64,000 nucleotides of DNA from Campylorhamphus procurvoides (taxonomy: Eukaryota; Chordata; Aves; Passeriformes; Dendrocolaptidae): assembly GCA_013396655.1 (NCBI GenBank), contig WBMV01005967.1:194706-258705 (forward strand). The letters are read 5' to 3'. The notes beneath the pieces were generated by a model. That model saw nothing but the letters and a program-made list of their open reading frames with translations. It did not search any database and had not been told where the DNA came from. Below are positions 27,113 to 40,330 of the stretch, in pieces. The position numbers and the translations under genes were made by a program. Each line of letters opens with the position of its first letter. Position 1 is the stretch's first letter.

Positions 27113-27719
27113 AGACAATGGACAGGTTGGAGAGATGGGCAGAGATGAACTGTCTGAAATTTAACAAAGGCAAATACAGGGTCTTGCAGCTGGGAAAAAG
27201 TATCCCCAAATACCAGGGCAGGCTGGGGGCTGACCTGCTGGAAAGCAGCTCTATTGAGAAGGCACTGGGGGTCCTGGTGGACAAAAAGCTGTCCCTGAGC
27301 CAGCAGGGTGTCCTGGGAGACAAGGGTGTCCTGTGAGGCATTAAGAAGAGAACTGCCAGCAGGTTGAATCAGTGGATCCTGCCCCTCTACTCAGCCCTCA
27401 TGAGGTATATCTGGAGTGCTCTGTCCAGTTCTTGGCTGCTCAGGGCAGGGGAGACAGGGAGCTTCAGGAGCGGGTCCAGGGGAGGGACAAAGATTATGAA
27501 AGGACTGGAGCAAGAATGACTGAGAGAGCTGACCCTGTTCAGTCTCGACAAGAGATGCTGAGAGGTGACCTGATCCATGTCAGTCAGTGTCTGCAGGGAG
27601 GGCTCAAAGGGTGGACCAGGCTCTGCTCAGGGTGTCCAGCAATGGGACAAGAGGCAGGGGGCAGCAATTGATGCCCAGGAAGTTCTATCTGAATTTGAGG
27701 AAGAGCTTCTTTACTGTGC
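27113..27719 (+). mobile_element. CR1 LINE, contig-end copy A
   Basis: CR1 sequence in sense orientation covering the end of the reverse-transcriptase ORF and the start of the 3' region. Translated fragments such as LERWAEMNCLKFNKGKYRVL and LGVLVDKKLSLSQQ are typical CR1 reverse-transcriptase C-terminal residues, broken by stop codons and frame changes. The copy stops at the single N at 27720. It repeats identically from 27721, so this is most likely the right end of one contig. Confidence 0.9.
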
Positions 27720-27720
27720 N
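27720..27720. other. Single-N contig junction
   Basis: One N. The 574 bp before it (27146-27719) are repeated after it (27721-28294) at an offset of 575. Confidence 0.95.
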
Positions 27721-28486
27721 TGAACTGTCTGAAATTTAACAAAGGCAAATACAGGGTCTTGCAGCTGGGAAAAAGTATCCCCAAATACCAGGGCAGGCTG
27801 GGGGCTGACCTGCTGGAAAGCAGCTCTATTGAGAAGGCACTGGGGGTCCTGGTGGACAAAAAGCTGTCCCTGAGCCAGCAGGGTGTCCTGGGAGACAAGG
27901 GTGTCCTGTGAGGCATTAAGAAGAGAACTGCCAGCAGGTTGAATCAGTGGATCCTGCCCCTCTACTCAGCCCTCATGAGGTATATCTGGAGTGCTCTGTC
28001 CAGTTCTTGGCTGCTCAGGGCAGGGGAGACAGGGAGCTTCAGGAGCGGGTCCAGGGGAGGGACAAAGATTATGAAAGGACTGGAGCAAGAATGACTGAGA
28101 GAGCTGACCCTGTTCAGTCTCGACAAGAGATGCTGAGAGGTGACCTGATCCATGTCAGTCAGTGTCTGCAGGGAGGGCTCAAAGGGTGGACCAGGCTCTG
28201 CTCAGGGTGTCCAGCAATGGGACAAGAGGCAGGGGGCAGCAATTGATGCCCAGGAAGTTCTATCTGAATTTGAGGAAGAGCTTCTTTACTGTGCAGTGAC
28301 CATGCACTGGAACAGGTTGCCCAGAGAGGGTGTGTGTGGAGTCTCCCTCACTAAAGGTATTCCAGAGCCATCCTGATGCAATCCTGTGCCATGTGCTCTA
28401 GGATGACCCTGCCAGAGTAGGGAGGTTGGACCAGACAAGCTGCTGTGGTCCCTTCCAACCTGAGCCTTCTGTGATTCCGTGATTTT
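27721..28486 (+). mobile_element. CR1 LINE, copy B with complete 3' end
   Basis: Repeats copy A, then continues to the CR1 3' end: a GCACTGGAACAGGTTGCCCA block, GGTTGGACCAGACAAGCTGC, GGTCCCTTCCAACCTGAGCC and a terminal TGTGATTCCGTGATT. Unique intron sequence follows (28487-28607). The true locus is probably one CR1 of about 800 bp made from copies A and B. Confidence 0.9.
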
Positions 28487-28607
28487 AGCTGTACATTGCT
28501 AACATTGACATGCATTTCCAGGTATTTCTGCCTATAACATGGAAAAACAAGGTGTCAAGGAAATCAGGTCAGTGGAGACCGAATTGCTGGTCCCAGTGGC
28601 ACAATAG

Positions 28608-28608
28608 N
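28608..28608. other. Single-N contig junction
   Basis: One N. The 715 bp before it (27893-28607) recur after it (28609-29323) at an offset of 716. The only difference I found is T at 28331 against A at 29047. Confidence 0.95.
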
Positions 28609-29202
28609 AGACAAGGGTGTCCTGTGAGGCATTAAGAAGAGAACTGCCAGCAGGTTGAATCAGTGGATCCTGCCCCTCTACTCAGCCCTCATGAGGTATA
28701 TCTGGAGTGCTCTGTCCAGTTCTTGGCTGCTCAGGGCAGGGGAGACAGGGAGCTTCAGGAGCGGGTCCAGGGGAGGGACAAAGATTATGAAAGGACTGGA
28801 GCAAGAATGACTGAGAGAGCTGACCCTGTTCAGTCTCGACAAGAGATGCTGAGAGGTGACCTGATCCATGTCAGTCAGTGTCTGCAGGGAGGGCTCAAAG
28901 GGTGGACCAGGCTCTGCTCAGGGTGTCCAGCAATGGGACAAGAGGCAGGGGGCAGCAATTGATGCCCAGGAAGTTCTATCTGAATTTGAGGAAGAGCTTC
29001 TTTACTGTGCAGTGACCATGCACTGGAACAGGTTGCCCAGAGAGGGAGTGTGTGGAGTCTCCCTCACTAAAGGTATTCCAGAGCCATCCTGATGCAATCC
29101 TGTGCCATGTGCTCTAGGATGACCCTGCCAGAGTAGGGAGGTTGGACCAGACAAGCTGCTGTGGTCCCTTCCAACCTGAGCCTTCTGTGATTCCGTGATT
29201 TT
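28609..29202 (+). mobile_element. CR1 LINE, contig-start copy C
   Basis: A near-perfect repeat of the 3' part of copy B, including the same non-repetitive flank (29203-29323). The shared unique flank argues that copies B and C are the same insertion assembled twice. Confidence 0.9.
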
Positions 29203-29323
29203 AGCTGTACATTGCTAACATTGACATGCATTTCCAGGTATTTCTGCCTATAACATGGAAAAACAAGGTGTCAAGGAAATCAGGTCAGTGGAGACCGAAT
29301 TGCTGGTCCCAGTGGCACAATAG

Positions 29324-32300
29324 CAGGGAGCATTAAATCTTCCTGGAAGCAAAGAGCTCATTTCATTTTGGTTTTCTGAATGATGTTTACAGTGCACTGC
29401 CTGAGTAGGCCAGGTGTGTTTTTGTGCTTTATTTGTGTGTGGTGCTGTGTTCAGAGTGTGGCCAGACTGGGAAGCCCTTTGGATATGATCTGAATATTCC
29501 CAAAGTTTCCATTAGTATGATGTTTAGAAGTGGGTTTATAGCTGCTGTCTGGACTTTTAAATAGTTTGTGGGCTTGTGAAGAAAATAGCAGTATTACAGT
29601 TCTGGTTCATGACAGGTTTTGTGGAGCATCACCATGGAAATAATATGTCTTGACATGACTGCAGGGTGCCAGTCGTGGTTTCATAAAGCCAGGTATGCTT
29701 CTGACAGTGCCACAAATGAACATGGACTTGGCTGGTTTTTAAAAGCGAATAAACAACAGATCTCAACAGCATGTCTGGGTCTGTTTCAAAGAGTTTTGGA
29801 GATTATGCGTGTGGTTACCAACATGTAAGTAACTTTCTGGCAGAGCAATTAAATTTTTTCCTTTATCCCTACTTGGGCCAACAGGGGCTGATGAAAAGCC
29901 TCTGTTTCTAGATTACGTCCCACAAATTACTCTGTCCTGTATTCTGTTTGTGAAATACTAAAGCAGCTTACCCTTTCACCTGTGTAATAGCAACATGCCA
30001 TGGAGTAGCTAGAGACTGAAGAAGGCATGAGATTTTTGCCTTGTAGGTGATAAATAGTATGATGGGAATATAAAGCCAATCAGGCTGCATGCTGTATACT
30101 TCACCTGCCTGGGAGCATTCTGTAATTAGACTTACATGCAGTACCCAAGGGGAGGTAAAAATTATGCTTTTAAAACCAGAAATGGATAAAATGCAGAATA
30201 AATTGATGCCTGACAGGCAATTTTCTGAGCTTTTCAGCAGTGAACTTTGGTTGCTGTTCGGTTCCTATTTCATCCCCACTCTCTTCTTACCCTTTTCCTT
30301 TTAGTCTGTTTTTACTAGATATTGTGAGTGTGTGGGTTTTTTCATCACATTTCGGTGGTTGCTCATGTATCTTTCTCACTGTGTTGTGCATGGTCTGAGG
30401 ATGGTTCTGCAGAACCAACAATTTCTTGACAGGAGTCTCACTCCTGGGTGAGAGTGGGTGGATGGGGCACAGGGGACATGCTTCCTCAAGGCAGATTTTT
30501 GTGCTGCCCTGCATGTTAGACAGGAGAAGGCAGAGCTGAACATTTCACACATGGCACAGTATTTGTGTTGGGAACAAAAAAGGAGCCGTGTTCTCTCTCT
30601 GGCCTCTTGTTGCTCTTCTGCTCTGTGTCCATTTAATGAATCTTTACCTTTTTCCTTCTGGATTGCAGCTCCAGAGACACCTATCCTTCCAGTTGCTATC
30701 TATCTTCTTTCTAGTTTATAGCAGGAATAAAAAAGGCTTACTTTAAGAAAACAGACTGAGACTGCAGGGTTGAAAGTTTTTTTGTTGGTGTTATGTTGCT
30801 TATCAGTATATGAAGCCTAATGCATGACTGCTTTCAGTACAGCTCCACATCTTTTGGTCTCAGGCACGTGGCTTTGAAGCAAGAGTTCATTTTCTCATTC
30901 ACTCAGCCAGAGAGATCCCACAGAAGGGTACTCTTCATTTCAGTCCTGTCAAAATGCAACCATGTCTGTTATTAAGCTTTGCACAGAAAGAGTCGTCAGT
31001 GTGACTGGGTTGGTTGAAAACATCTAATACTGGGAGCATTGCTGCTGTTCCTAGGGCTTCCCAGCTGAGTGTGGCTTACCTGCCAGGTGACTTGTGTAGC
31101 CATGCCTGTATCCGCAGGGTGAAAGAGAGAGGGCTGGTTTGCTACCTGGTAGAGGTCAGAATTGTTTGGAAGGAACTTAGAGCTGATGGCAGTTAACAAA
31201 GCCACCCCCTTTAATGAATCTAAATAACATATGTACAATTACTTTCCATCCAGTTTTAAACAAAATCCATTCTCTTCCTTGTTGTTTACCTTTTTTTTAA
31301 AAAAAAAACAAAACCAAAAACAACTGAAAGGCCATTTTAAAATATCTATCATCTAGTTTTCAAATCAATCATGACAAGTTAAGTTGCATATGTGACTTGC
31401 ATATTTAAGTCAAAGTGTGACACTTTATGTCTCAGAGTACTTTGTGTCTAACTTACAAAAATAACTGTGAACATGGAGTTTGTGGATTCTGGTATTACAC
31501 AGACAAAAAAATGTTAGTGAAATGCAGATACAAAAACCTGTCAGAGAGGGTGAAGTCTGAAAATATCAGCTTAGAAACTGTCTTTGTTTGTTTCATCTAA
31601 AGAATTTAGCAACTCTTTACATTTTTAAAAAAGGCAGCTTCCATAAGAAGAAAATGCCTCCTATTCTAGACTGTGTCAAATTGAAATGAAAAACCCCCAT
31701 CACTGTAAAGGAAAGGGATTTTGTTTCTGCTTTAAGTGCTAATTTCAATGCAGCTTCAAATTTGGAGCAATCATTATGTAAAACTGCCCATCCTTTAGCT
31801 CATTTTTGCTGGCTTATACAGTTCCATAAACCTGCAGAGGGAGATATGACTGAACAGCCTGTCTGGCAAAAGAACACCAAGAAAGCTAAGTGCTTAAAAA
31901 TTGGCATTCATCTTCTTTCAGACAAAATGCATTTAGAATATTTCTTTATACCTGGAATGAAATCACTGTTTTCCTGAGCTGCTGTCATGTTTGCTCTATT
32001 ATTTTGCCCTTAATTTAATGAATCCCAGAGCCTCAGGATATCTACTGATGTAGCAATTGCAATGGAATATAGAAGTAATTTTTCCAACCCTTTCTCATTG
32101 TTCCGGCTTATTTGAGAGCACTTTTCATCCATCAGCATTTGAATGCAGGACTGCTTTTTTGCTGTGAACAAAAAGAGTAATGAAGGGTTGTAGTCTGTTG
32201 GAAATAGAGAAGGATATCTGGTATTAAAGTGGGAGAGAGGGATGAGGTGACCTAGTGTATTTACTGAGTATTCCTCCATATTCTTTGTATGATATGATGC

Positions 32301-35300
32301 AATATAGCTATGACATCAAGCACAGCAGGTGGTATGTGTTTCATAGGTTCTGCCACCGCCCAATGCAGTGAGAAAATCTGAGCATCACCAGAGCCAGTAC
32401 TTTCATTTAAGAGAAGTAGGGTTTTACCAACAGTGCCTTTTCACCCTTTCTGGGCAGGAAAAAAAATAAATAATCAACTCCTCCACCACAGAATTCTTTA
32501 GCTTCAGAGTTTCAGTGCCCTACACTACATCCCTTCGAGATGGTAATGTGGCATTGCTATTCAGGAGCACTATGGAGGGTTTGACTGGCAATGAACCCTT
32601 CTGCTCCCTCAAGGAAAGATGCATTGGGAGTGGGTGGTGATGTAGGATGTTCATGGTCTTATAAGAGAAATGGGACTAATCTAGAAGAAACACTTCTGCT
32701 TTGACTAGCAGTGTGTTTGACAGAGCATGTCTATATCCACTATTCCTCCCCTTCTCTCTGTCTTTCTCCAGTTCTTCTCCAGTGTGTCAATGAACCCACA
32801 CCCACATAATTCATTCCATGCCCACCATAAGCACATAAGTGTTTTGGTAAACATTTATAAGCTGAGTGTAGCATTGGAGAAGCAGGTGCAAGTTGCTGGT
32901 AGGAGGGGAGGGTTCAGGAAAATCTGCTAGGCTCTGCTGTCAGTGGAGTAGAGATGGGAGAGGGTGCAGGGCTGTGAGCAAGGGTGAAAGGGGAGTGCCT
33001 TGTGTGCATAGGGAGTGGTAAGAAATAGGTGAAGGGGAATAATACTCAGAGCGTGGTGAAAGCCATTTATCTTGGTATGTGTGGAGCATGATACCTGCTA
33101 AAAGAAAATGTACCCTGGGAAATGCCCTCAAACAAAGGATGTTTTGCAGCTCGGTGTGGTTGATGTCCATTAGCAGAACAAGGAGTCAGGAGGTTTATTG
33201 TTACTGGTGCTGGCAGCCTTGCTGGATGAATGCAGCTGGCAGTGCTATGAGGAAACTGGAAAGATGAACACGTGAATCAAGTGTCCAGGCTTTGAAATAT
33301 ATGTGCTTGTGATTGTAGACAACAACATACCCCTCACTGGAGCTGCAATCAGTAACTTCAGTAACTACATTTCTTTTCAGGGTGATATCCTGCTACCAGT
33401 CCTGACCCAGAAATCTTTCTGTCTTCATTAGTTGGTGATAATTTATATATATGCAGCACTGCTTCTCCAGAAGTCTGTGCTCGGTTTTTAAAAAGGCAGT
33501 GATGAGAATGTAAAGTTTCAGATTAAGAATTACTCTATCACCTGTTAGGTTGTTTGACATGCTTGCTACTGTCACTGTTATTTTTTTTTAATTTAATGTT
33601 TAATTCAAATTTGTGTACATAACTTTCATCCATTTGAGCTTACTCTGTCTTTTGTTCTTAAACAGCCATCTGTCAGATATCTTCCATGTGTTGATACTGG
33701 GAGGCACAGAGCAAGTCACCCCCTTAACCTCATTTTGATAGACTTAATATTTCAAGTTTCTATCACCCTTCCCAAATGTGAGGTTTCCAGAGTTTATCTG
33801 TTTGGGTTTTTTAAATTCCATGTCTGAACTGTTTTTAACTTCTTGAAGTACAGTGGCTACGAGCTGATTATGTTGAAGTGCTGCCACCCTCCTTCCTGGA
33901 TACCTGGGGCAGAAGTTCGTGGGGCTGTTTTATTCTCTCCCTGCCCCTATTAATGACAGCATCACTGTGATCTCACGTTCACTTGCTTATTCATCGTGAT
34001 GTCCAAGTTCCATTCAGGGCTGAAGCTTTTCAGGACACAAATGGTACTTCACAAAATTGGTGTAATTTTCTTGTTACAGATGATCTTGCCCTTTGCAGTT
34101 GTTACAATGCAGGTTTTCAGAAAGCCTGTCTTACCAAGTGACTCAGGTTATTTCCCCCAGTAACTAGCTTTCCTCATTATTTGTCACTCTAGTAATTTTT
34201 GGAATGTCCACAAATTTTACTCGAGTGGTATTGGATTACCTTAAAGGTCATAAAAAACTGTTGCAAAACCCTGCTTCTACCTGGAAAACAGTTTTCTACT
34301 AAAAATTGTATTTTTTGCTCTATAATTCAGAGTATTTTTTTGTTTAATTTATTTAGCAGTTTGTTTGTATTTTTTATAGCGTTACTTTTAAACATTATTT
34401 AGGGTAGATTTACTTATAATTGCCAGTACACTCCAGTTCAGCGTTTCAGTTGTAGCAGGTTCTAAATTCTGAGTGTGTGTGTGAAAAACAGATCCCTATC
34501 ATAATATCCACTTATTTTACTCAAAGGAAATGGTTGATTTTAATTTTTTCCCCCATGAATGTGGTTAATTATGTTGGGGAAGGAAATGTTACATATGAAA
34601 TTTCTGGTGCTAGAGCTGAAATGTTATGAAACCTCCAAACAGAGCTTTTCCCCCTGCCACCCTCCAGAATCACATCATTATTGAACACTGTCTATTCAGA
34701 CTCTGAAGGGCTTATTCTGTAACCTATTTACACAATTGCATTGGGTTTACATAGCAAGGTTTTTGTAGCAGGGGTCTGGAGGGATGGTGCCTGTGAAGGG
34801 AGCAGGGGAAAAGTAGACAGGATGGAGAGGCAGAGAGGAGCTGTTGTGGGTTGAGCACAAGCCCTACTCCCCATCCATCTGCACTGCTTGGGGAGGGCCA
34901 GATATGAGGACTCAGAAATGAAGTGAAATTGAGCCTGGGAAAAAGAAGTGGAAGGAGTTTTAAGTTTTGTTGTTGTTGTTTCTCACCATCCTTCTCTTAT
35001 TTTTAATTGTCAGCAAACTGAATCACTTTTTCTCAAATAGCGCCTGTTTTGTCCATGACAGTAACTGATGATCAATCTCTCTGTCCATATCTTGACCCAA
35101 GAGCTTTTAATCTTGTTTTCTGCCTTTGTCCAGTTGAGGTGGGAAACTGAGAGAGTATCTGGAAACCAGCCAAGTCTGCTAACTGTAACAATAAAGATTT
35201 TTGACAAAAAATATTAGCAGGCTCATTTCCTTGAATTGGAACAAGAATACGTTATTGTAAGTGGTTATGGTAATGCTGCTCATATTCATGAATAATAGTG

Positions 35301-35960
35301 TTTGCTAAATGGAAATATTAAAAAAAAGAAAGTTATACATGTACGTGGCAATGGTCATGGTGGATGAGTGCTCTCCCTCCACAGCTGTAGCACTGAGTTC
35401 ATGCATTTACTTTTGTTCTACCATTGTCAGTAGTTCAAGAATATTTAGCTGTATTTTAAAACTGTACTTGTGATAAGAGCTATTTATTCTTGTTTTAATA
35501 ATATTTTATTTTATTTTGTTGCTTTTAATGCATTTTCAAACACAATTCACCTTAATTTGGCTGCGGAAGGAATAGATTTTTGACACTTCTGATAATTTAG
35601 CTTATTAGGCTTTTATAAGGCATCATAGACTTGGTGTGAAATAGCTACTCTTTTATGTTTATTAGTACTGATGCATTATAATATTGTTCTTCCCCTAATG
35701 AAAATAAAATGAAGAGGAAAAAATACCAATATTTATAGAAGATATTCATAATTGTTTCTTACTGCAAGCTGCAGTCAGTGAATTTTGGAACAGCATATGT
35801 GAAATTCATGCTGATAATGAATTACTGATGTTTTATTTTGGTATGTAAGCAACATGAAAGCTTCAAAGCTCTGAAGAGCAGAGGATGGTGAATTAATGTA
35901 TGGAGAAAAGTCAGTACCTTGTAAGGTTTGTTTGTAATTATCTACTAACATCTTGAATAT
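29324..35960. other. Intron 1 segment without recognised features
   Basis: AT-rich non-coding sequence with a few purine-rich stretches (for example 32935-33060). No repeat family, RNA gene or exon-like structure recognised. Confidence 0.5.
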
Positions 35961-36201
35961 TATAGAATCATAGAATCATGGAGTATCCTGAGTTGGAAGG
36001 GACCCATAAGGATCATTGAAGTCCTGCCCTACACAGGACGTCCCAAGAGTCACCCCATGTGCCTGAGAGTGTTGCCCAAACACTTCTTTAACTCTGCCAG
36101 GTTTCGTGTCATGAGCTTTTCCCTGTGTAGCCTGTTCCAGTGCTCAGCCACCCTCTAAGGGAAGAACATTTTCCTGATATCCAGCCTAAACCTCCCCTGA
36201 T
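35961..36201 (-). mobile_element. CR1 LINE 3' end (antisense), interrupted by N
   Basis: Starts with the terminal ATAGAATCATAGAATCATGG repeat, then GAGTTGGAAGGGACCCATAA, the block around GTGCCTGAGAGTGTTGCCCA and GCCTGTTCCAGTGCTCAGCC, and ends at the N at 36202. This is the reverse complement of a CR1 3' untranslated region. Confidence 0.92.
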
Positions 36202-36202
36202 N
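36202..36202. other. Single N, probable unsized gap
   Basis: A single N between two non-adjacent CR1 parts. Unlike the other two single Ns, the flanks do not repeat each other; sequence appears to be missing here. Confidence 0.9.
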
Positions 36203-36350
36203 CCCTCCCTTTCCCCAGTCTCTGTGTCCATCCAGAGTTGCCCCCTCCCAAGTGCAGAATTTGGCACTTGACCTTGTAAAGCTTCATATGGTTGGTGATT
36301 GCCCAGCCCTCTAATTTGTCCAGGTCTATTGACATATGTTCTCTACCAAG
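36203..36350 (-). mobile_element. CR1 LINE internal fragment (antisense)
   Basis: The block around GTTGCCCCCTCCCAAGTGCA, then GGCACTTGACCTTGTAAAGC, and further on CTAATTTGTCCAGGTCT, matches antisense CR1 reverse-transcriptase C-terminal sequence. In an intact CR1 this lies several hundred bases 5' of the tail found at 35961-36201. It is probably the same element. Confidence 0.8.
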
Positions 36351-39300
36351 AGGAACTTGCTTCTTGCATTTTTGCTTTGTTTTTTTCTAATTCCATGCTC
36401 CAAATAGGTAAATAGGCTAATTCTTAACTATAACTTTACTTACTGTATTTAAATATACCACCATATACATATCATGGTGGGCTGTACAAACTATGTCCTC
36501 TGTCTGCTTGATTCATCTGCATAAAGAGGCATGTGGGGTTTTTCCTCAATTATTTAATGTCATTGTAGTTGTGGGAACACAGAGGCCACTCATCAGCTAT
36601 GTATCTTTTAGTATCTTCTGATAAAGCTTCTTCCTAATAGAATAACAATTTTCAGTGGCCTTACAATTCAAGTGCATATGTTTATATCAGTTCTGCTGCA
36701 AAATTGTTACTATTTTATAGTGAGAAGGACTACTTTTATTATTACTATACGGGTAGAGAGTAGCATGCATGAAGACTTCTCCAGGTCTCTCTATGAGGTT
36801 TGAGGTATGCGAACTTGTGAAGCTCATTTCATCCTCCACAGAGCAGTATCTTTTGTTTTTGTGTCTTCTTTAAATAATACCATGTATGTTGTATCTCAGA
36901 ATGGAAACTCTATGTTCAAACACCCTCCTAGAGTGTGAGTTAGCAGAACCAGACCTGGTATTGTGGCTTTGATTTCACACAGAGTCAAGATCTTTTTTCT
37001 ATTTCAGGTATTATTGTGCTGGTTAAAAGCCAGCAAATTAGGAATGAAGTTGGAGTTTACATAATGTTTACTTTTTTTCTCATAGAAGTTGAAAGTTTTC
37101 TATTGAAATGCATGGTAACTGGGTCCTGGAAGCTCCTGTGGTGGTTTTCTTTTTTAATTTCAAAGAAATAAAATGGCATAGGATTGATTTACCTGTCCGT
37201 CTGGATGGATAACGCAAGCATTGGCTGAAGTTAAACTTGCCAAATTTTACATATTAATAATGAGAACTGACTTTTTCCTGCTTGTAGCAAACTTGTCTGC
37301 TGGGATGCTTCAGAACTTCCCATGCCAGAGGCAACTGGCAGGCACAGGTGCGTGGCCATGGCCTTCTCAAGCTTGCAACAGGTTTGCTGCGTATTCCTCA
37401 GCCTCAAGGGAGCTCTGTGGGCTGCCAATACATATGATCCGGATGGAGGACATGGAAGACAGGTGCATCCCCAGATGCCACTGAGATGAAACTTATGGGC
37501 TGGATTTTAAAGACTTTGGGAGGTCTGAATGACTGTGTCACCATAGGGATGAGTGAGCCAACAGTGTTAAAAGTCTTTGTTAATGACAGTTTTCTGCATT
37601 CTTCAACTGGATCATTTGAAGCACGTGGAAATAAGTTCTTGTGTTTAAAATGTGTTCCCTTTTGTGGAACCTGTCCATGTAAAGGGGTGTATTTTCAACT
37701 AACAGGCAACCTTCTCATCCACAGCATTATTTGTGGATTGAGACCTGATACAGTTCCCCTGTTTTATAGAGGAATTGGACCAATGCCTAATGTAACAGCT
37801 TCAAATCAAGATTTGCTGGCATATCTGTGTGGGGTCCAATTATCACAATAACTCCTTTCCAAAACAGAGCCTGGGGCTGCAGTACCACATATTTGGGCTG
37901 AAATCTTGAGTTAATTTATTTTCTTTGTAAGAGATTTATAAAGATAAGAAATGAAGGATCAGTAGGATAAATGTAGTTTCTTATGGCCAATTAACATGTA
38001 TGTCTTACATGCTAATTGATTGCATCTATTTAAACTAGTGTACAGGTGTGATTTGATGAAGGCATTAGTTAGCTACCTGCCTATATATCAGAGGTTATGA
38101 AATAGAATTTCCCCATGGCAGATTAGCTTGGTGTTTTGAGTCATGAAATTACAAAAGCTCAGAATGTTTTCTTACATTTTGCTGTATAAAACAGCAAAAG
38201 AAGAAGTATTAGAGGTGTTCCCTGAGAGTCATGTAAATATAGAGTTTTAAGGAGTACACTGGCATGAAAGAAGCTGTCCTTTTGAATACTAACCTTTCAC
38301 AGTTATGATGGTACCCAGCATGTCAATTAGCTGAAATAGAAGTTTGCTCGTTACAAGAAATATATCCTGCTTTTAGAACAACCAACGTTTCACAAATTTG
38401 TGCTTTACAATTTTTAAAATAATTAAATTACTTGCAGTTTTTGTTTTGGAGCTGACTTTTGCACTGTGAGAGACTACATGGTCTGTCTGAGTTTTAAAGA
38501 CAGATAGGACCTTTTTCTCCTTTAGGGAAATTAAAAAAATAAAAAGGGAAAAAGAAAAAAATCAATATACACGAAATATTTTTACTATGTATTTTTTCAT
38601 GCACTTCATTTCCATATATAAATGAGGAATGAACAGTAATCTTAGCTTTAAGAAAAAACTTCCATGTATTTATAGATTTGGTTGAAAAATGCTTGAGCTA
38701 CAAAGCTCTAGTAAGAAAATTGTCTATGTCTTTTATCAAACATTGCATATAAGATAATACGTAACATAATCCTTCAGAAACATAGCAAATTCAGCTCTGT
38801 GACATATATTGGCAGAAATGTCACCATTAACAACTATGGTTTGGTGCTAAGTTCAGACATATCTGCTGTATATAATGGCAAAGCTCTTTCTTAATTTTTT
38901 CAGTTCATAAGCAGTAATTACTGAAGAGTGAAAGATTGATTTTCAGTTTCTGTTGGGACTGGGTTTCTTTCCTCATCAAGTTATTACGTGTAAGCAAATT
39001 CAGTTTTGCATTGCCTTTCCCAGAGGGAAGTCAAAGCATTGTTCTGTTACAATGGAGGTGATTATAGCTGGCCCTTTTTAAGCTTTCCGAAGTTTTCTCT
39101 TTTCAACAGTAATAATTCATAGTAGTATGTATAGCTAAATTGGTTGAATAAAAACATGAAAGACAAAAGTAAACGTAAGAATTGCGAAGTCAGTCATCTT
39201 ATGTTATAATTAATGCTAAGCCATCAGATAATGCTGTGCTTGAAATGGCTTTATGTGGGTCACTGAGATGCTTTTGCCATTGTTTCAAAGCGGACCTGTT

Positions 39301-40151
39301 AGCAGCATGGTAATTTATTGAAAGCAGGCTGCTTGAACTAAGAGTCTTCTGTTAATAATTATTGAAAGGAACTCATGACAAGTGCTGTTGGCCTCGAGTT
39401 TTCTAACTATTCTCTTTAGGAACTCCTCAGAGGCAGCATTTCTGGAAATTGTGCTATAGGTAAACAGAGATTAATAGTCTAATTGACTTTATGTATAACC
39501 TGTCTTTCAGTGTGTTTACTTTTAATACTAAGCTGACTTGCTGGTTAACTCTAGAATATCTCACTGTAGTTAAGAGCTGTAGTTAATACCTAAGAGCTTT
39601 GTGTAACCTTTGTTTTTAACTCCTGCTTTTCCTTTTGTATAAACATATACAAAAATGAACATAAAGTATTTTTGTGAGAATAGTCATTATGAGTGTGTGC
39701 ACTATGAATTAATCATGCTATCACACTAAAATAAAAATACTTTTCTGTTTCTGTATTTATACCTTCAAAATGTTTTCAAAGTGAGTAGATTTGACTTAAC
39801 AATCTTTTATCTTGGAACAGTAAGTGTACTTTTATAACCTTTTCAATTAAAAAGTACTGACATTGCCTGTTGACTATATGTCTGTACAAGATCTTGTGGG
39901 AGTTTTACAGACCACCTCCCAATTTTTTCCCAGTTTTTATAGGTGTATCAGTTATATACATTTTTAAATGCATTCTGTATGAGGAAAAGATTCCTTACAA
40001 CATCCCTGAAAGGCGGGGGTGTGGGCAGCCTTTCCCCAAACTACTATTTCCATGGGTTCATCTTCAAGTCTAATTTCAGACGAGCGCAAGTAGAGTGATG
40101 CAGCATTAATTAACTCTCTTCTATGGACTACATAGTGTATGGCTGTTATGT
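36351..40151. other. Intron 1 segment without recognised features
   Basis: AT-rich non-coding sequence. A 121-aa + strand ORF (37486-37851) and an 87-aa ORF (37221-37484) show no recognisable family or splice context. Confidence 0.5.
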
Positions 40152-40330
40152 GATAGGATCATGAAAGTTGGAAGACACCTCTGCAGATCACATGGTTCAG
40201 CTGCTTTCCTAGTTGGAGCAGATTGCTCAGGAACTTTCCCAGATGAGCTTTGACTATCTTTGATGGCAGAGGCTCCGTAATTTGTGGGCTGTCTGTTTCT
40301 GCACTTACTCTCCAGTAAGGGATTTCCCTT
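40152..40330 (-). mobile_element. Old, degraded CR1 LINE fragment (antisense)
   Basis: The order of weak matches (GATCATGAAAGTTGGAAGAC, CACCTCTGCAGATCACATGG, a GAGCAGATTGCTCAGGAAC block, then TTTGACTATCTTTGATGGCA and GAGGCTCCGTAATTTGTGGG) follows the antisense 3' region of older CR1 subfamilies. Identity is low and the boundaries are approximate. Confidence 0.65.

Noticed and set aside
27372..29092. Three sets of identical 99-aa and 74-aa ORFs that look like a tandem gene family
   Set aside because: They are CR1 sequence repeated by overlapping contig ends around the Ns at 27720 and 28608.
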